12,068 nt of DNA from JAYREN01 sp041908845 (GTDB lineage Bacteria > Acidobacteriota > Holophagae > Holophagales > Holophagaceae): contig JAYREN010000091.1 in NCBI GenBank assembly GCA_041908845.1, positions 1 to 12,068 on the forward strand, written 5' to 3'. The notes beneath the pieces are model-generated. The model made no database searches and was not told where the DNA came from. It was given only the letters and a program-made list of their open reading frames with translations. Positions 1 to 7,586 of the stretch are shown here, piece by piece. The position numbers and the translations under genes were made by a program. The stretch's first letter is position 1; each line of letters opens with the position of its first letter.

Positions 1-278
1 CCGCCCTGGAACTCCACCGTCAGGTGCGCGCCCTTCAGCCTTGGCCGGGGGTGGAGTTCCCCCTGGCGGATTCGGTGCTCAAGGTGAGCGCCGTGGGCGG
101 CCTTCGCCCCGCCACTGACCCGCCTGGAACCCTGCGGTGGAGCCGCGAGGGGGCCTGGTTGAGCGCTGGTGATGGCCACGCGCTGGAGTTGACGCATCTG
201 CAGCGCCCAGGCAAGCCCATTCAGCCAGCCCTCCAGGCCCTGCAGCCTTGGGGGGCTCAAGGCGTCTTTGTCGGGTAA
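1..278 (+). CDS. fmt: Methionyl-tRNA formyltransferase, C-terminal part (left edge cut)
   Basis: This is the last 91 residues of an open frame that enters from the left edge (first whole codon at base 3) and stops with TAA at 276-278. The segment near its start, RALQPWPGVEFPL, followed by a small beta-rich domain ending in ELTHLQRPGKPIQ, matches the C-terminal OB-like domain of methionyl-tRNA formyltransferase, where a [IV]RAL-PWPGA motif and a final L-xLQ-xGK stretch are typical. The enzyme formylates Met-tRNA(fMet) in the cytoplasm for translation initiation, and this domain helps to bind the tRNA. The catalytic N-terminal domain (formyl-tetrahydrofolate site) lies outside the window and cannot be assessed. 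The GTG at base 24 is an internal valine, not a start. No terminator is visible before the next gene, 55 bases downstream. Confidence 0.85.
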   Translation, partial: ALELHRQVRALQPWPGVEFPLADSVLKVSAVGGLRPATDPPGTLRWSREGAWLSAGDGHALELTHLQRPGKPIQPALQALQPWGAQGVFVG

Positions 279-333
279 GCTGGGCTCATCCAATCCCACT
301 TTGTGTCGTGAGGCTATCCATGGAGGCCGACGC

Positions 334-1806
334 ATGCCCGCAGCCCCTCCCATGACAAGGGCTCCCTGGATCCCGGGTCGAACGTGGAGGCCTTCAGTCG
401 TCTTTGGCGCAGTCTTGGTCCTCATAACCGGTTTCGGGCTCTGGATGATTCCGGGGGCCTCCCGGTTTCTGGGGCGCGGTGGGTGTGTGGTGGTGGTCTT
501 AAACCCCCAAGGAACACTCGATGCGCGGTCAGGACAGAGCCTGCTGGAGGTCCTGGAAGAGACTTTTGATTATGCGGGTAACACCCCCCTGTATCAGGCG
601 CCTCCGGGGTGGACTTGGAAACCGAAGACTCCGTCGTTCCTGGAGGTCGAACTGGAACCTCGGCGACAGGGCACCTCTCTCGGATTCACGGGGCGTTGGC
701 GTCAGGTAGAGCAGGGGCGACCCCTCGATTGGAAATCCATCGAACTGACTGCCCAGCCTCCGAAGGAGGTCATCCTGGAGTTGGGTAAGATCCTGGGTGT
801 GCCTCTTTCCGGGGCAAAATTGGATGCTTCGATTCCAAGGGAACCCTCTCTTTTTTGGGAAAGCATTCGCATCGATCACATGCCCGCTGACGAGGCTCGG
901 CACCTCCTCCGCTCCTGGGGGGGGCGGCTGGAACCTGGGGCCCTTGCAGAGGTTCGGTACGCTGCGGGGCTTCGCAGGGCGCTGTGGGATCTTCCCGTCG
1001 AGGGACGACATCTCTGGGAAGAGGCCAGGATTCTGAGTGATCGCGGCCTGCAGCGAACCCCCGATTCACCGGCCGCGATCAAGGAATGGGCCCATCACGC
1101 GATCCATGCCGGGGAGGGGAGAACGGCTCTTAGCCGACTTCTCAAGGCACTCCGGCAGAATCCGCGGTCTCCCTCCCTGGCCTACATGACCTCCTATGCG
1201 GCGCGATACACCGGTCGCCTTGACATTGCCGTCGCCGCCTTGGATCGGATGGAGGCCTCAGATCCTAGGGTCCGCGCGCACGGCCCTAACCAGACTGCCC
1301 GTCTTTACGCCGGTGACCTGAAGGGCTATGCCGAGGGTCTCGCGGCTGATCCAGGAGTCTATTGGCAGGCCTATTTCGAGGTCCAGAGAGGACGCCTCGA
1401 CCTCATGAACGGAGACCGCCTCTCGGCTCGAGCCCATTTCCTCCGTGGAACTGCGGCGCTCGGGTCGCATCAGTCCGGGCGCCGCTTGGCAGAGGGTTTC
1501 CTGGCTGCCTTGGAAGGGCGGAATTCAGAGGCGATCCGGTTGTTCCAGGAGCTGGATCGTCACCGGAAGGACCGGGGTCTGTTTGATGGTGAATTGGCAC
1601 TCTTCCTTGCCGAAGGCGCCGTTCTCGCGGGGGACCTTGAGGTCGGGCAATCGCTTCTCGAGCGTGCGTACACGGATGGATTCTCCTGTTCGGAGTGGCT
1701 CCAGAGGGATCCCCTCCTCCTCCCCTTGATGGGATCGTCGCGATGGAATGCGCTGCTCTTGCGGGTCAAGGAACGGGAAGACCGGGTGCGGAACCTGGCG
1801 CTCTGA
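334..1806 (+). CDS. Membrane-anchored protein with TPR-like C-terminal half, function unknown
   Basis: This 490-residue protein has no product I can name with certainty. The ATG at 334 is chosen because GGAGG lies at 322-326, seven bases upstream. The frame is open back to a TTG at 268, but that start would overlap fmt and has no ribosome site. A short basic N-terminus (R9, R16, R19) precedes one hydrophobic segment at about residues 21-39, so the rest should face the periplasm. Residues about 50-200 look like an alpha/beta domain starting with the strand VVVVLN, loosely like the TolB-like domain found before TPRs in some regulators and kinases. Residues about 240-480 are helical hairpins of TPR character (LSRLLKALRQNP, AIRLFQELDRHRKDR). 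The ending, a DPLLLPL-MGSSRWNALL pattern, resembles the 'DP-L-PLR-DPRF-LL' close of TolB/TPR proteins. No kinase or DNA-binding domain is present. By eye its codon use is less strictly GC-ending than that of neighbouring genes. Confidence 0.65.
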   Translation: MPAAPPMTRAPWIPGRTWRPSVVFGAVLVLITGFGLWMIPGASRFLGRGGCVVVVLNPQGTLDARSGQSLLEVLEETFDYAGNTPLYQAPPGWTWKPKTPSFLEVELEPRRQGTSLGFTGRWRQVEQGRPLDWKSIELTAQPPKEVILELGKILGVPLSGAKLDASIPREPSLFWESIRIDHMPADEARHLLRSWGGRLEPGALAEVRYAAGLRRALWDLPVEGRHLWEEARILSDRGLQRTPDSPAAIKEWAHHAIHAGEGRTALSRLLKALRQNPRSPSLAYMTSYAARYTGRLDIAVAALDRMEASDPRVRAHGPNQTARLYAGDLKGYAEGLAADPGVYWQAYFEVQRGRLDLMNGDRLSARAHFLRGTAALGSHQSGRRLAEGFLAALEGRNSEAIRLFQELDRHRKDRGLFDGELALFLAEGAVLAGDLEVGQSLLERAYTDGFSCSEWLQRDPLLLPLMGSSRWNALLLRVKEREDRVRNLAL

Positions 1807-1833
1807 CCTCGTCGGGACTCAGGCGAGCTTTTT
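1800..1833 (+). terminator. Possible weak intrinsic terminator between convergent genes
   Basis: GCTC-TGA (1800-1806, overlapping the stop codon of the upstream gene) can pair imperfectly with TCA-ggc-GAGC (1819-1828), and five T residues follow at 1829-1833. The stem is short and bulged. It also lies inside the 3' end of the opposing TPR gene, so it may be chance. It is listed because the two converging genes are only 12 bases apart and no better signal is seen. Confidence 0.22.
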
Positions 1834-4494
1834 GGCGATATCCCGGTAATCGGGATCCATCTCGAAGACCTCCTGGAAGTGTTGGGAGGCTTCTTCCGTG
1901 CGGCCAAGCTGTCCAAGGATTTCGCCCAGGTCGTAGCGCAGGCCGACGGAGTCTTCGGGAGGGAAGCCTGGGGCGTCGATGCCCTGGTGGAGCCAATCCA
2001 CGGCGGCCTCGAGATTGCCCTGGGCTTGTTCGCAAATGGCCAGCATGGAACAGCACTCCAGGGTGCGCTCGGGATCACGCATGGCCTTCTTGAATTCCTC
2101 GATGGCGGGATCGATGAGCATCATCTCCTTGTAGGCGATGCCCAGGTTGTAGTGGGTCTCGTAGTCGTCCACCTTCACCTGCTGTTCGACGCCCTCGCGG
2201 AAGGCATTGAACAGCTCGTCCACGCTGTGGATCTTCTCCACCACGTTGGTGGCGTCGTGCATTTCTTCGCCTTCGCCGGGCTCCAGCAGGGAGTCGCCCA
2301 GCACATCGGTGAGATCGAAGAAGGATTGGGTGAAATCGGCATCGTCGGCCAGGCTGGCGGGGGCTTCGTGGCCCAGGCGGCGCAGGGCCTCTTCGACGCG
2401 ATCCATCCTGGACAACAGTTCCGGGTGGTTGGGCCATTCCCGGAGGGCGTTCTGGATCTCGATCTTGGCATCATCGGGGCTGCCGTAGTCGAGTTGGAAG
2501 TCGATGTCCGAAAGCATGGAGGCCAAGTCGTCGCTGATTTCCGCAGGGGCGGCGGGGATGGGCTTGGGCTCAGGCAACTGGGGTGGCGCCACGGGCACCT
2601 TGCCCTGCGCGAAGGGAAGGGGCTCCAGTTCCAGGGGCTCGATCTCGGGGGGAATCTCGGACTCGACGGGGAGTGTTTCCTCCTCATCCTCCGGGGGCAT
2701 CCACTGAAGATCGCCTGCGTTGAGGGTCTCGGGTTCTGCCTCAGAGGTGCCCAGGGGGATCGCGGGCTGGGCCGCCGGGGCCACTGGAGTTGGAGACGCG
2801 GGTGGCTGATAGCCTTCGCGGGCGTCGTCGAGGGCGATGAGCACGTCCAGATCATCCGCAGGGGGCGGCGGAGGCACCGCAGGCGCCGGGATGGGAATGG
2901 CAATGGGCGCGGCGGGTCTGGGTGCGGGAGGCGGCGGGGCCACTGGGGCCGTGAGGCCGAGCATGCGGCGATGCAGGCGGGTAGAGCCGGGGAAGAGCTC
3001 CTCGGCCTTGTCCAGCATCTCCAGGGCGAGTTGCCGCTGGCCTATGGGCGCAAGCTTCTCGGCCATCTTGACGTAGTGCTGCTGCACCTTGGTCATCACG
3101 CCCGAGGCCTTGTGGATCTCACCGATGCGGTTGATGGCATCGAGATTGGCGGGGTCGAGCTCCAGGATCTTCTGGTAGGCATCCTGAGCCCGATCATTGA
3201 AGCGGCTGCGGATGTAGCTCTCTGCCTCGCGCTGCAGCTGCTGGATCTGCATGCGCTTGATCGGGTCGACTTCCGTGGCCTCGTAGGAGGGCAGGCCCTG
3301 ACTGGGTGCCCCGGGTAGGCTCTTGAAGGGCGGCGGAATGCTTGGGGGCGGGGGGGCCTCGATCTCGCTGGCTTCCACGCCAAGGCCTCGCAGCTGCTCC
3401 TCCAGGTTGCGGACGAGGGTGCCATCGTTGGAGGCCTTGGCAAGGGCATGGGCCTGGCTCAGGGCATCGATACGCCCCTGGCGATCGCCGCTCTGATGGG
3501 CCACATCTGCCAGTTGGATCCAGGCCTCGAGGGGGACGGGCTGTCCCTGGAAGGCGCTGTGGATGGTGCGTGCGGCCTGTTCACCCATGCCCCTCCGGGC
3601 AAATTCGAGGCCGATGGGCTTGAAGAGGCGCAACCCCTCGTCCACGGCGTTGGTGCGGATCATGTCGCGCAGGGCCCGCTCGCAGAGCACCGTGGCCTTT
3701 TCGGGCAGCTGGGGGATCTTGGCTAGGACTTCCAGGGCCCGCTCAGGGGCCTTGGCCTGCAATTCGACCTCCGCCAGGGCCTCCAGGATCTCGGCGCTGC
3801 GGGGATTAGCGGCCAGGCCTTCGCGCAGGTGCTCGGCGGCACCGTTCAGATCCTTCTGTACGATGCAGAGCCTGGACTGGGTCAGGAAGACCTTGGGCGA
3901 GGTGGTCATGGCCTTGGCCCGATCCAGCACCTGGATGGCCTCGGCGGGCATCTGCTCGAATGCCAGCGCCTCGGCCACATCCAGATAGATCTCGGCGGCG
4001 CGTTCCTTCATGCCCTCTTTGTTGTAGAGGTCGGCGAGTTTGACCTTGTTCTTCAGATTCTTGGGATCGAGTTCGACGACCTTGGCGAACTCCTCGAGGG
4101 CGCGCTTGAGGAGGCCCTTCTTGGTGAAGTAGTCGGCCACCTCGATGTGGATCTGGATAGCCTCCTTGACCATGTTGGTGGCCCGGTAGGTCTCCGCCAG
4201 TCGCGCGGCCACATCCACATCCTCGGGAGCCGTGCGATGGGCCTTCTTGAATACGGCGGCGGCCTTGTTGATGAAGCCGCTGCGCTCGTAGCCCTGGCCC
4301 GCCCGCTTGAACATGTCCAGAGCGTCTGCCTGCCGACCGATCTGCAGCGAAGCGTCCCCGATTCGGTTCATCAGGTTGAAGTCGTCGGGTTTGTCCTCCA
4401 GGAGTTTCCGGAATTCGTCGATGGCCCGGTCAATCTTTCCGGCGGCCATGTAAGTCTCGGCCTGCTTCTGGACTTTTGCGCGGTCAATGGCCAT
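1819..4494 (-). CDS. Large soluble TPR scaffold protein (three helical blocks, Pro-rich linkers)
   Basis: This 891-residue protein has no signal peptide or membrane segment, so it is probably cytoplasmic. Residues about 1-380 are a continuous TPR array: repeats such as AIDEFRKLLEDKPDDFNLMNRIGD, split as AIDEFRKLLEDKP and FNLMNRIGD, and later ALEEFAKVVELDPKNLKNK. A proline-rich joint at about 380-400 leads to a second TPR block (about 408-513, with AYQKILELDPANLDAINRI). A long Pro/Ala/Glu-rich, probably disordered stretch follows at about 514-655. The C-terminal block (about 655-891) carries FREGVEQQVKVDDYETHYNL followed by GIAYKEMM, a signature I associate with large TPR proteins of Acidobacteriota and Deltaproteobacteria. 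Such proteins serve as protein-protein scaffolds; the specific partner is unknown. It is the last gene of a likely operon, 36 bases after cdd, with only a weak GAG-type ribosome site. Confidence 0.8.
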   Translation of the reverse strand: MAIDRAKVQKQAETYMAAGKIDRAIDEFRKLLEDKPDDFNLMNRIGDASLQIGRQADALDMFKRAGQGYERSGFINKAAAVFKKAHRTAPEDVDVAARLAETYRATNMVKEAIQIHIEVADYFTKKGLLKRALEEFAKVVELDPKNLKNKVKLADLYNKEGMKERAAEIYLDVAEALAFEQMPAEAIQVLDRAKAMTTSPKVFLTQSRLCIVQKDLNGAAEHLREGLAANPRSAEILEALAEVELQAKAPERALEVLAKIPQLPEKATVLCERALRDMIRTNAVDEGLRLFKPIGLEFARRGMGEQAARTIHSAFQGQPVPLEAWIQLADVAHQSGDRQGRIDALSQAHALAKASNDGTLVRNLEEQLRGLGVEASEIEAPPPPSIPPPFKSLPGAPSQGLPSYEATEVDPIKRMQIQQLQREAESYIRSRFNDRAQDAYQKILELDPANLDAINRIGEIHKASGVMTKVQQHYVKMAEKLAPIGQRQLALEMLDKAEELFPGSTRLHRRMLGLTAPVAPPPPAPRPAAPIAIPIPAPAVPPPPPADDLDVLIALDDAREGYQPPASPTPVAPAAQPAIPLGTSEAEPETLNAGDLQWMPPEDEEETLPVESEIPPEIEPLELEPLPFAQGKVPVAPPQLPEPKPIPAAPAEISDDLASMLSDIDFQLDYGSPDDAKIEIQNALREWPNHPELLSRMDRVEEALRRLGHEAPASLADDADFTQSFFDLTDVLGDSLLEPGEGEEMHDATNVVEKIHSVDELFNAFREGVEQQVKVDDYETHYNLGIAYKEMMLIDPAIEEFKKAMRDPERTLECCSMLAICEQAQGNLEAAVDWLHQGIDAPGFPPEDSVGLRYDLGEILGQLGRTEEASQHFQEVFEMDPDYRDIAKKLA

Positions 4495-4530
4495 CGGAGC
4501 TCGTCTCGGAGAAGCGGATCAGGAAATCAA

Positions 4531-4959
4531 TCAGGCGGGATCGATGAGATTCCGCCCGGTGAAAGCATGCGGTAGCAGTTCGGAAATGGAATGCAGGGAC
4601 CGCCCCTGGCGGTTGGCCAGAAGGATGGGCAGGTCCTCGGCGAACTCCGCGATCACCTGGCGGCAGAGCCCGCAGGGGGGAGTGAGCGTTTCGGCTTCGG
4701 TGACGACCACCAGGGCGACCATGTCTCCGGGGCGCATGCCTTGGGCGGCTGCGGCACAGATGGCATTCCGCTCGGCGCAGATCGTTCCGCCGTAGCTGGC
4801 ATTCTCCACGTTGCAGCCGGTGTGGAGGGTGCCATTGCGATCCAGAAGGGCCGCGCCGACATGAAAGTGACTATAGGGTGCGTAGGCGCAGTCCCGGGCC
4901 CGCCAGGCGGCCTCGAGAAGGGGGTTCCACTGGGGATCCTGGGGGGTCGTGAAGGTCAT
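4531..4959 (-). CDS. cdd: Cytidine deaminase (small zinc-dependent type)
   Basis: This 142-residue enzyme hydrolytically deaminates cytidine and deoxycytidine to uridine and deoxyuridine in pyrimidine salvage. The zinc-site motifs are complete: TICAERNAI, giving ligand Cys61 and the proton-shuttling Glu63, and PCGLCRQV, giving ligands Cys96 and Cys99. The nucleoside-binding GCNVENASYG stretch (48-57) is intact, as is the early AYAPYSHFHVGAAL segment. The length fits the short homotetrameric class with three Cys ligands, as in Bacillus, rather than the long dimeric E. coli class. The start has a good GGGAG ribosome site four bases upstream of the ATG. It sits 21 bases after the DUF58 gene and 36 bases before the TPR gene, so it is probably co-transcribed with both. 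That grouping does not explain its role beyond salvage. Confidence 0.95.
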   Translation of the reverse strand: MTFTTPQDPQWNPLLEAAWRARDCAYAPYSHFHVGAALLDRNGTLHTGCNVENASYGGTICAERNAICAAAAQGMRPGDMVALVVVTEAETLTPPCGLCRQVIAEFAEDLPILLANRQGRSLHSISELLPHAFTGRNLIDPA

Positions 4960-4980
4960 TCTGCTCCCGGATTTCTGGAT

Positions 4981-5949
4981 CTAGGTTAATCGCGGGGCTG
5001 GACTCGCGCTAGCGGAGACGGAGTCGGTGCCGGAAAAAGTCGGGGGAGCGTCCTCGGCCTGGGCCAGAGCTAGGGCTCGCCAGCAGGGGACGAAGCCCTG
5101 AGTTTCCCGGCGGCCTCGGCGCGACAGGATTTCCAGAAAGACCTCTCGTTTCTGTAGCCGAGCCTGGAGGATGGCCCCGGAGAGCCGTTCCAGTTCCCGT
5201 TCGAAGGCGCGACCAGGGCCCCAGGCTCGGAGATCCAACCGAAGGTGGAGGCCCGCCAGTTCTTCATCCTCGAAGTTGCGGACCCAGGGCGTGCCGCGCT
5301 GGGCGGTGCGCTTCCAGTGCACCCGTCCCAGGGGATCACCTTCTCTGAAGGGACGAGCCCCCTCGGGGGCCGCAGTGCCCGGTTTGGAAATGGGGCGCAC
5401 CGCCTCGCCCCTGAGGCCTGTGGGCTGGTGAGTCGCTCGGGGGTGTGGCAGGACGAGGATCTCCTGGGTGAGGGGAAAGCGAAGGGCCTTTTCCAGGAAT
5501 CCAAAAGGGTAGGCCGTGCGTAGTTCGAGGTTCACGAGCCTGGAGGTGCCTCGGCGCTCGGGGCGGGCATGGAGGACTACCAAGGCATCCTCCCGGCCTT
5601 CGCCACCGGCATAGAAACCGGGCTCGATGCGGCCTTCTTCCATTTCCATGCGCACTTCCAGGGCGCGGGTCCGGCGAGGTGCCCCGTCCTTGAGGCGAAG
5701 GCGGATCCCGCCCCTCACCCGGGCAAAGATATTGCCTTCCTCAATGCGATCGATGCCGATGCGCTGGAGCGTGCGGCGGCTCACCCAGCCGGAGACGAGG
5801 AAGAGCGCGACCATCAGCGAGAACACCAGATAGAGAAGGTTGTTGCCCGTGTTCACGGAAAACACGCCCACCAAGAGCATGGCGGCCAGGTATTCCAGGC
5901 CGAGGCGGGTGATGGAGAGCTGAAGGCGGCGGTCGTTCCAGAGTTTCAT
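4981..5949 (-). CDS. DUF58 domain membrane protein
   Basis: This is a protein of about 322 residues. Two hydrophobic segments (about 17-32 and 37-56) surround the conserved NTGNNLLYLVF stretch at 33-43, giving an N-terminal membrane hairpin. A soluble region follows, with the DUF58 core at about 193-232: EGARPFREGDPLGRVHWKRT and, after a few residues, PWVRNFEDEE. DUF58 proteins are usually encoded beside MoxR AAA+ ATPases and vWA or transglutaminase-like proteins and are thought to act in envelope or complex maturation. No such partner is in the window. The ATG at 5949 is preferred because MKLWNDRR is a natural cytoplasmic lead-in. An in-frame ATG at 5988 would add 13 residues and leave only 11 bases to the divergent gene. 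Neither start has a clear ribosome site. The last about 20 residues (Ser/Ala/Pro-rich) look like an unstructured tail. It is the first gene of the DUF58-cdd-TPR operon. Confidence 0.85.
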   Translation of the reverse strand: MKLWNDRRLQLSITRLGLEYLAAMLLVGVFSVNTGNNLLYLVFSLMVALFLVSGWVSRRTLQRIGIDRIEEGNIFARVRGGIRLRLKDGAPRRTRALEVRMEMEEGRIEPGFYAGGEGREDALVVLHARPERRGTSRLVNLELRTAYPFGFLEKALRFPLTQEILVLPHPRATHQPTGLRGEAVRPISKPGTAAPEGARPFREGDPLGRVHWKRTAQRGTPWVRNFEDEELAGLHLRLDLRAWGPGRAFERELERLSGAILQARLQKREVFLEILSRRGRRETQGFVPCWRALALAQAEDAPPTFSGTDSVSASASPAPRLT

Positions 5950-5999
5950 GGTGAGAAATCGTAATGCCACGATAGCCTTGAAACACATCCGGACGGCCC
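5950..5999. promoter_or_regulatory. Short divergent intergenic region between DUF58 operon and permease
   Basis: These 50 bases separate two divergent start codons and should hold at least part of both promoters. On the + strand TAGCCT at 5973-5978 fits the TANNNT form of a -10 element 21 bases before the permease ATG, but no recognisable -35 stands at the right distance. On the - strand I find no convincing element. Neither gene has a strong ribosome site here. The placement is positional inference more than motif evidence. Confidence 0.3.
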
Positions 6000-7574
6000 A
6001 TGTTCAAGAATCTTTTCCGCACCAAGTCCCTGGAACAGCTGAAGGCCAAGGCCGAGGATCCGGAGCATCAACTCAAGAAGAACCTGGGCACCTTCGATCT
6101 GACCATGTTCGGCATCGGCGCCATCATCGGCGCGGGCATCTTCAGCGCCATCGGCACCGCTGCGGCAGGGGGCCTGGATGGGCGTCCAGCGGCGGGTCCG
6201 GCCCTGGTCATCAGCATCCTTATCGTGGCGGTGGCCTGTGGTTTCACGGCCCTGGCCTACGCGGAGATGGCTTCGATGATTCCCGTGTCGGGGTCCGCCT
6301 ACACCTATGCCTACGCCACTCTGGGCGAGCTCATGGCCTGGATCATCGGCTGGGATCTGCTGCTGGAATATGCGGTGAGCAACGTGGCGGTGGCCATTTC
6401 CTGGGGGGACTACACCAAGAGCTTTCTCGCGAATGTGCTGAACGTGCACGTGCCGGGCTGGCTCTCCATGGATCCACGCACGGCCTTGATGCTGCCGGAT
6501 GGGGCCGCGGCCATGACCCTTTCCGAAAAATTGCAGGCCTTGGCCCAGGCCAAGGCGGGGCTGCTGGATGGCGCCGCCACCTTCGCCAACTGGGCCACGC
6601 TGAAGGATGCGCCGATGCTGTTCGGCTTCCCCATCGCCATCAACCTGCTGGCGGTGGTGATCACCGTGGCCATCACCTGGCTCGTGTACCTCGGCATCAA
6701 GGAGAGTGCCCGGGCCAACGCCATCATGGTGGTGGTGAAGGTGGCCATCCTGTTGGCAGTGGTGGGCATCGGCATCAAGTTCATCGACACCCGGAACTGG
6801 GTGCCTTTCGCGCCCAAGGGGCTCATGGGCATCCAGGCGGGGGCCGCCATCATCTTCTTCGCCTTCATCGGCTTCGATGCCGTGAGCACTACGGCGGAGG
6901 AGTGCAAGGATCCCGGTCGCAATCTGCCCCGGGGCATCCTGTTCTCCCTGGGCATCTGCACCCTGATCTACGCCGCCGTGGCCCTGGTGGTGACGGGAAT
7001 GCTGAAATACACCGAGCTGGGTCGTCAGGCGGATCCCCTGGCCTACATCTTCACCCAGCACGGCCTCAACGGCTGGGCGGGCGTCATCTCCTTCGGTGCC
7101 ATCATCGCCACCACGGCGGCCCTGCTCGTCTACCAGGTGGGCCAGCCTCGCATCTTCATGTCCATGAGCCGCGATGGCCTGCTGGGCCCCTGGTTCGGCA
7201 AGGTGAGCAAGAAGCACGGAACCCCAGGGAACGCCACCTTCCTCACCGGTTGCATCGTGGCCGTGCCCGCGGCGCTGCTGAACATCTCCGAGGTGGTGGA
7301 GCTCTGCAATATCGGGACGCTCTTCGCGTTCGCCCTCGTCTGCGCCGGCGTGATGATCCTGCGCTTCCGCAGGCCTGAGGTGACGCGCCGCTTCCGCATG
7401 CCCTGGGTGTGGGTGACGGCTCCGCTGGGAATCATCTTCTGTGTCTGGCTGGCCAAGGGGCTGCCCGGGGTCACCTGGATCCGCTTCTTCATCTGGCTGG
7501 GGCTGGGCATGCTGGTGTACTTGGCCTACGGCATCCGCAAGAGCGCCCTGCACGAACCCTCGGAAAGCACGTAG
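6000..7574 (+). CDS. APC-family amino-acid permease (cationic amino-acid transporter type)
   Basis: This 524-residue inner-membrane transporter has about 12 hydrophobic segments. The N-terminus FRTKSLEQL then LKKNLGTFDL is typical of the CAT/YfnA branch of the APC superfamily. The unwound substrate-binding TM1 motif GIGAIIGAGIF is at 38-48. The TM6 motif FFAFIGFDAVSTTAEE is at 286-301, followed by the cytoplasmic KDPGRNLPRGI. It probably imports an amino acid by proton symport; the substrate cannot be read from sequence. The loop between TM3 and TM4 (about 137-203) is long for the family and contains an Ala-rich amphipathic stretch. The start at 6000 is fixed by family alignment, since no good ribosome site precedes it. 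It heads a tight + strand cluster, with riboflavin synthase starting 12 bases after its stop. Confidence 0.9.
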   Translation: MFKNLFRTKSLEQLKAKAEDPEHQLKKNLGTFDLTMFGIGAIIGAGIFSAIGTAAAGGLDGRPAAGPALVISILIVAVACGFTALAYAEMASMIPVSGSAYTYAYATLGELMAWIIGWDLLLEYAVSNVAVAISWGDYTKSFLANVLNVHVPGWLSMDPRTALMLPDGAAAMTLSEKLQALAQAKAGLLDGAATFANWATLKDAPMLFGFPIAINLLAVVITVAITWLVYLGIKESARANAIMVVVKVAILLAVVGIGIKFIDTRNWVPFAPKGLMGIQAGAAIIFFAFIGFDAVSTTAEECKDPGRNLPRGILFSLGICTLIYAAVALVVTGMLKYTELGRQADPLAYIFTQHGLNGWAGVISFGAIIATTAALLVYQVGQPRIFMSMSRDGLLGPWFGKVSKKHGTPGNATFLTGCIVAVPAALLNISEVVELCNIGTLFAFALVCAGVMILRFRRPEVTRRFRMPWVWVTAPLGIIFCVWLAKGLPGVTWIRFFIWLGLGMLVYLAYGIRKSALHEPSEST

Positions 7575-7577
7575 GCT
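7572..7577 (+). promoter_or_regulatory. Candidate -10 element (TAGGCT) just before ribE
   Basis: TAGGCT fits the TANNNT core of a -10 hexamer and ends nine bases before the riboflavin synthase ATG, so a transcript from it would start within a few bases of the start codon. The -35 position shows only a weak CTGCAC match at 18-base spacing. The TAG is also the stop codon of the permease, so chance is a real alternative. Confidence 0.25.
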
Positions 7578-7586
7578 AGAGGTTCC

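Noticed and set aside
268..333. Extension of the anchored TPR-like protein to a TTG at 268
   Set aside because: It would overlap fmt, has no ribosome site, and adds 22 residues without family character, while ATG 334 has GGAGG seven bases upstream.
2840..2960. Repetitive GC-rich tract that could be read as a DNA repeat
   Set aside because: It encodes the Pro/Ala-rich linker of the TPR protein in frame; the repetition is explained by the peptide.
1879..3318. A 479-codon open frame on the + strand opposite the TPR gene
   Set aside because: It is antisense to clear TPR repeats, is full of Gly/His/Leu-rich low-complexity runs typical of the reverse complement of GC-rich coding sequence, and has no recognisable motif.
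5948..7378. A second + strand frame overlapping the permease
   Set aside because: It is rich in Arg/Gly/His and lacks hydrophobic segments; the frame at 6000-7574 has the conserved transporter motifs.
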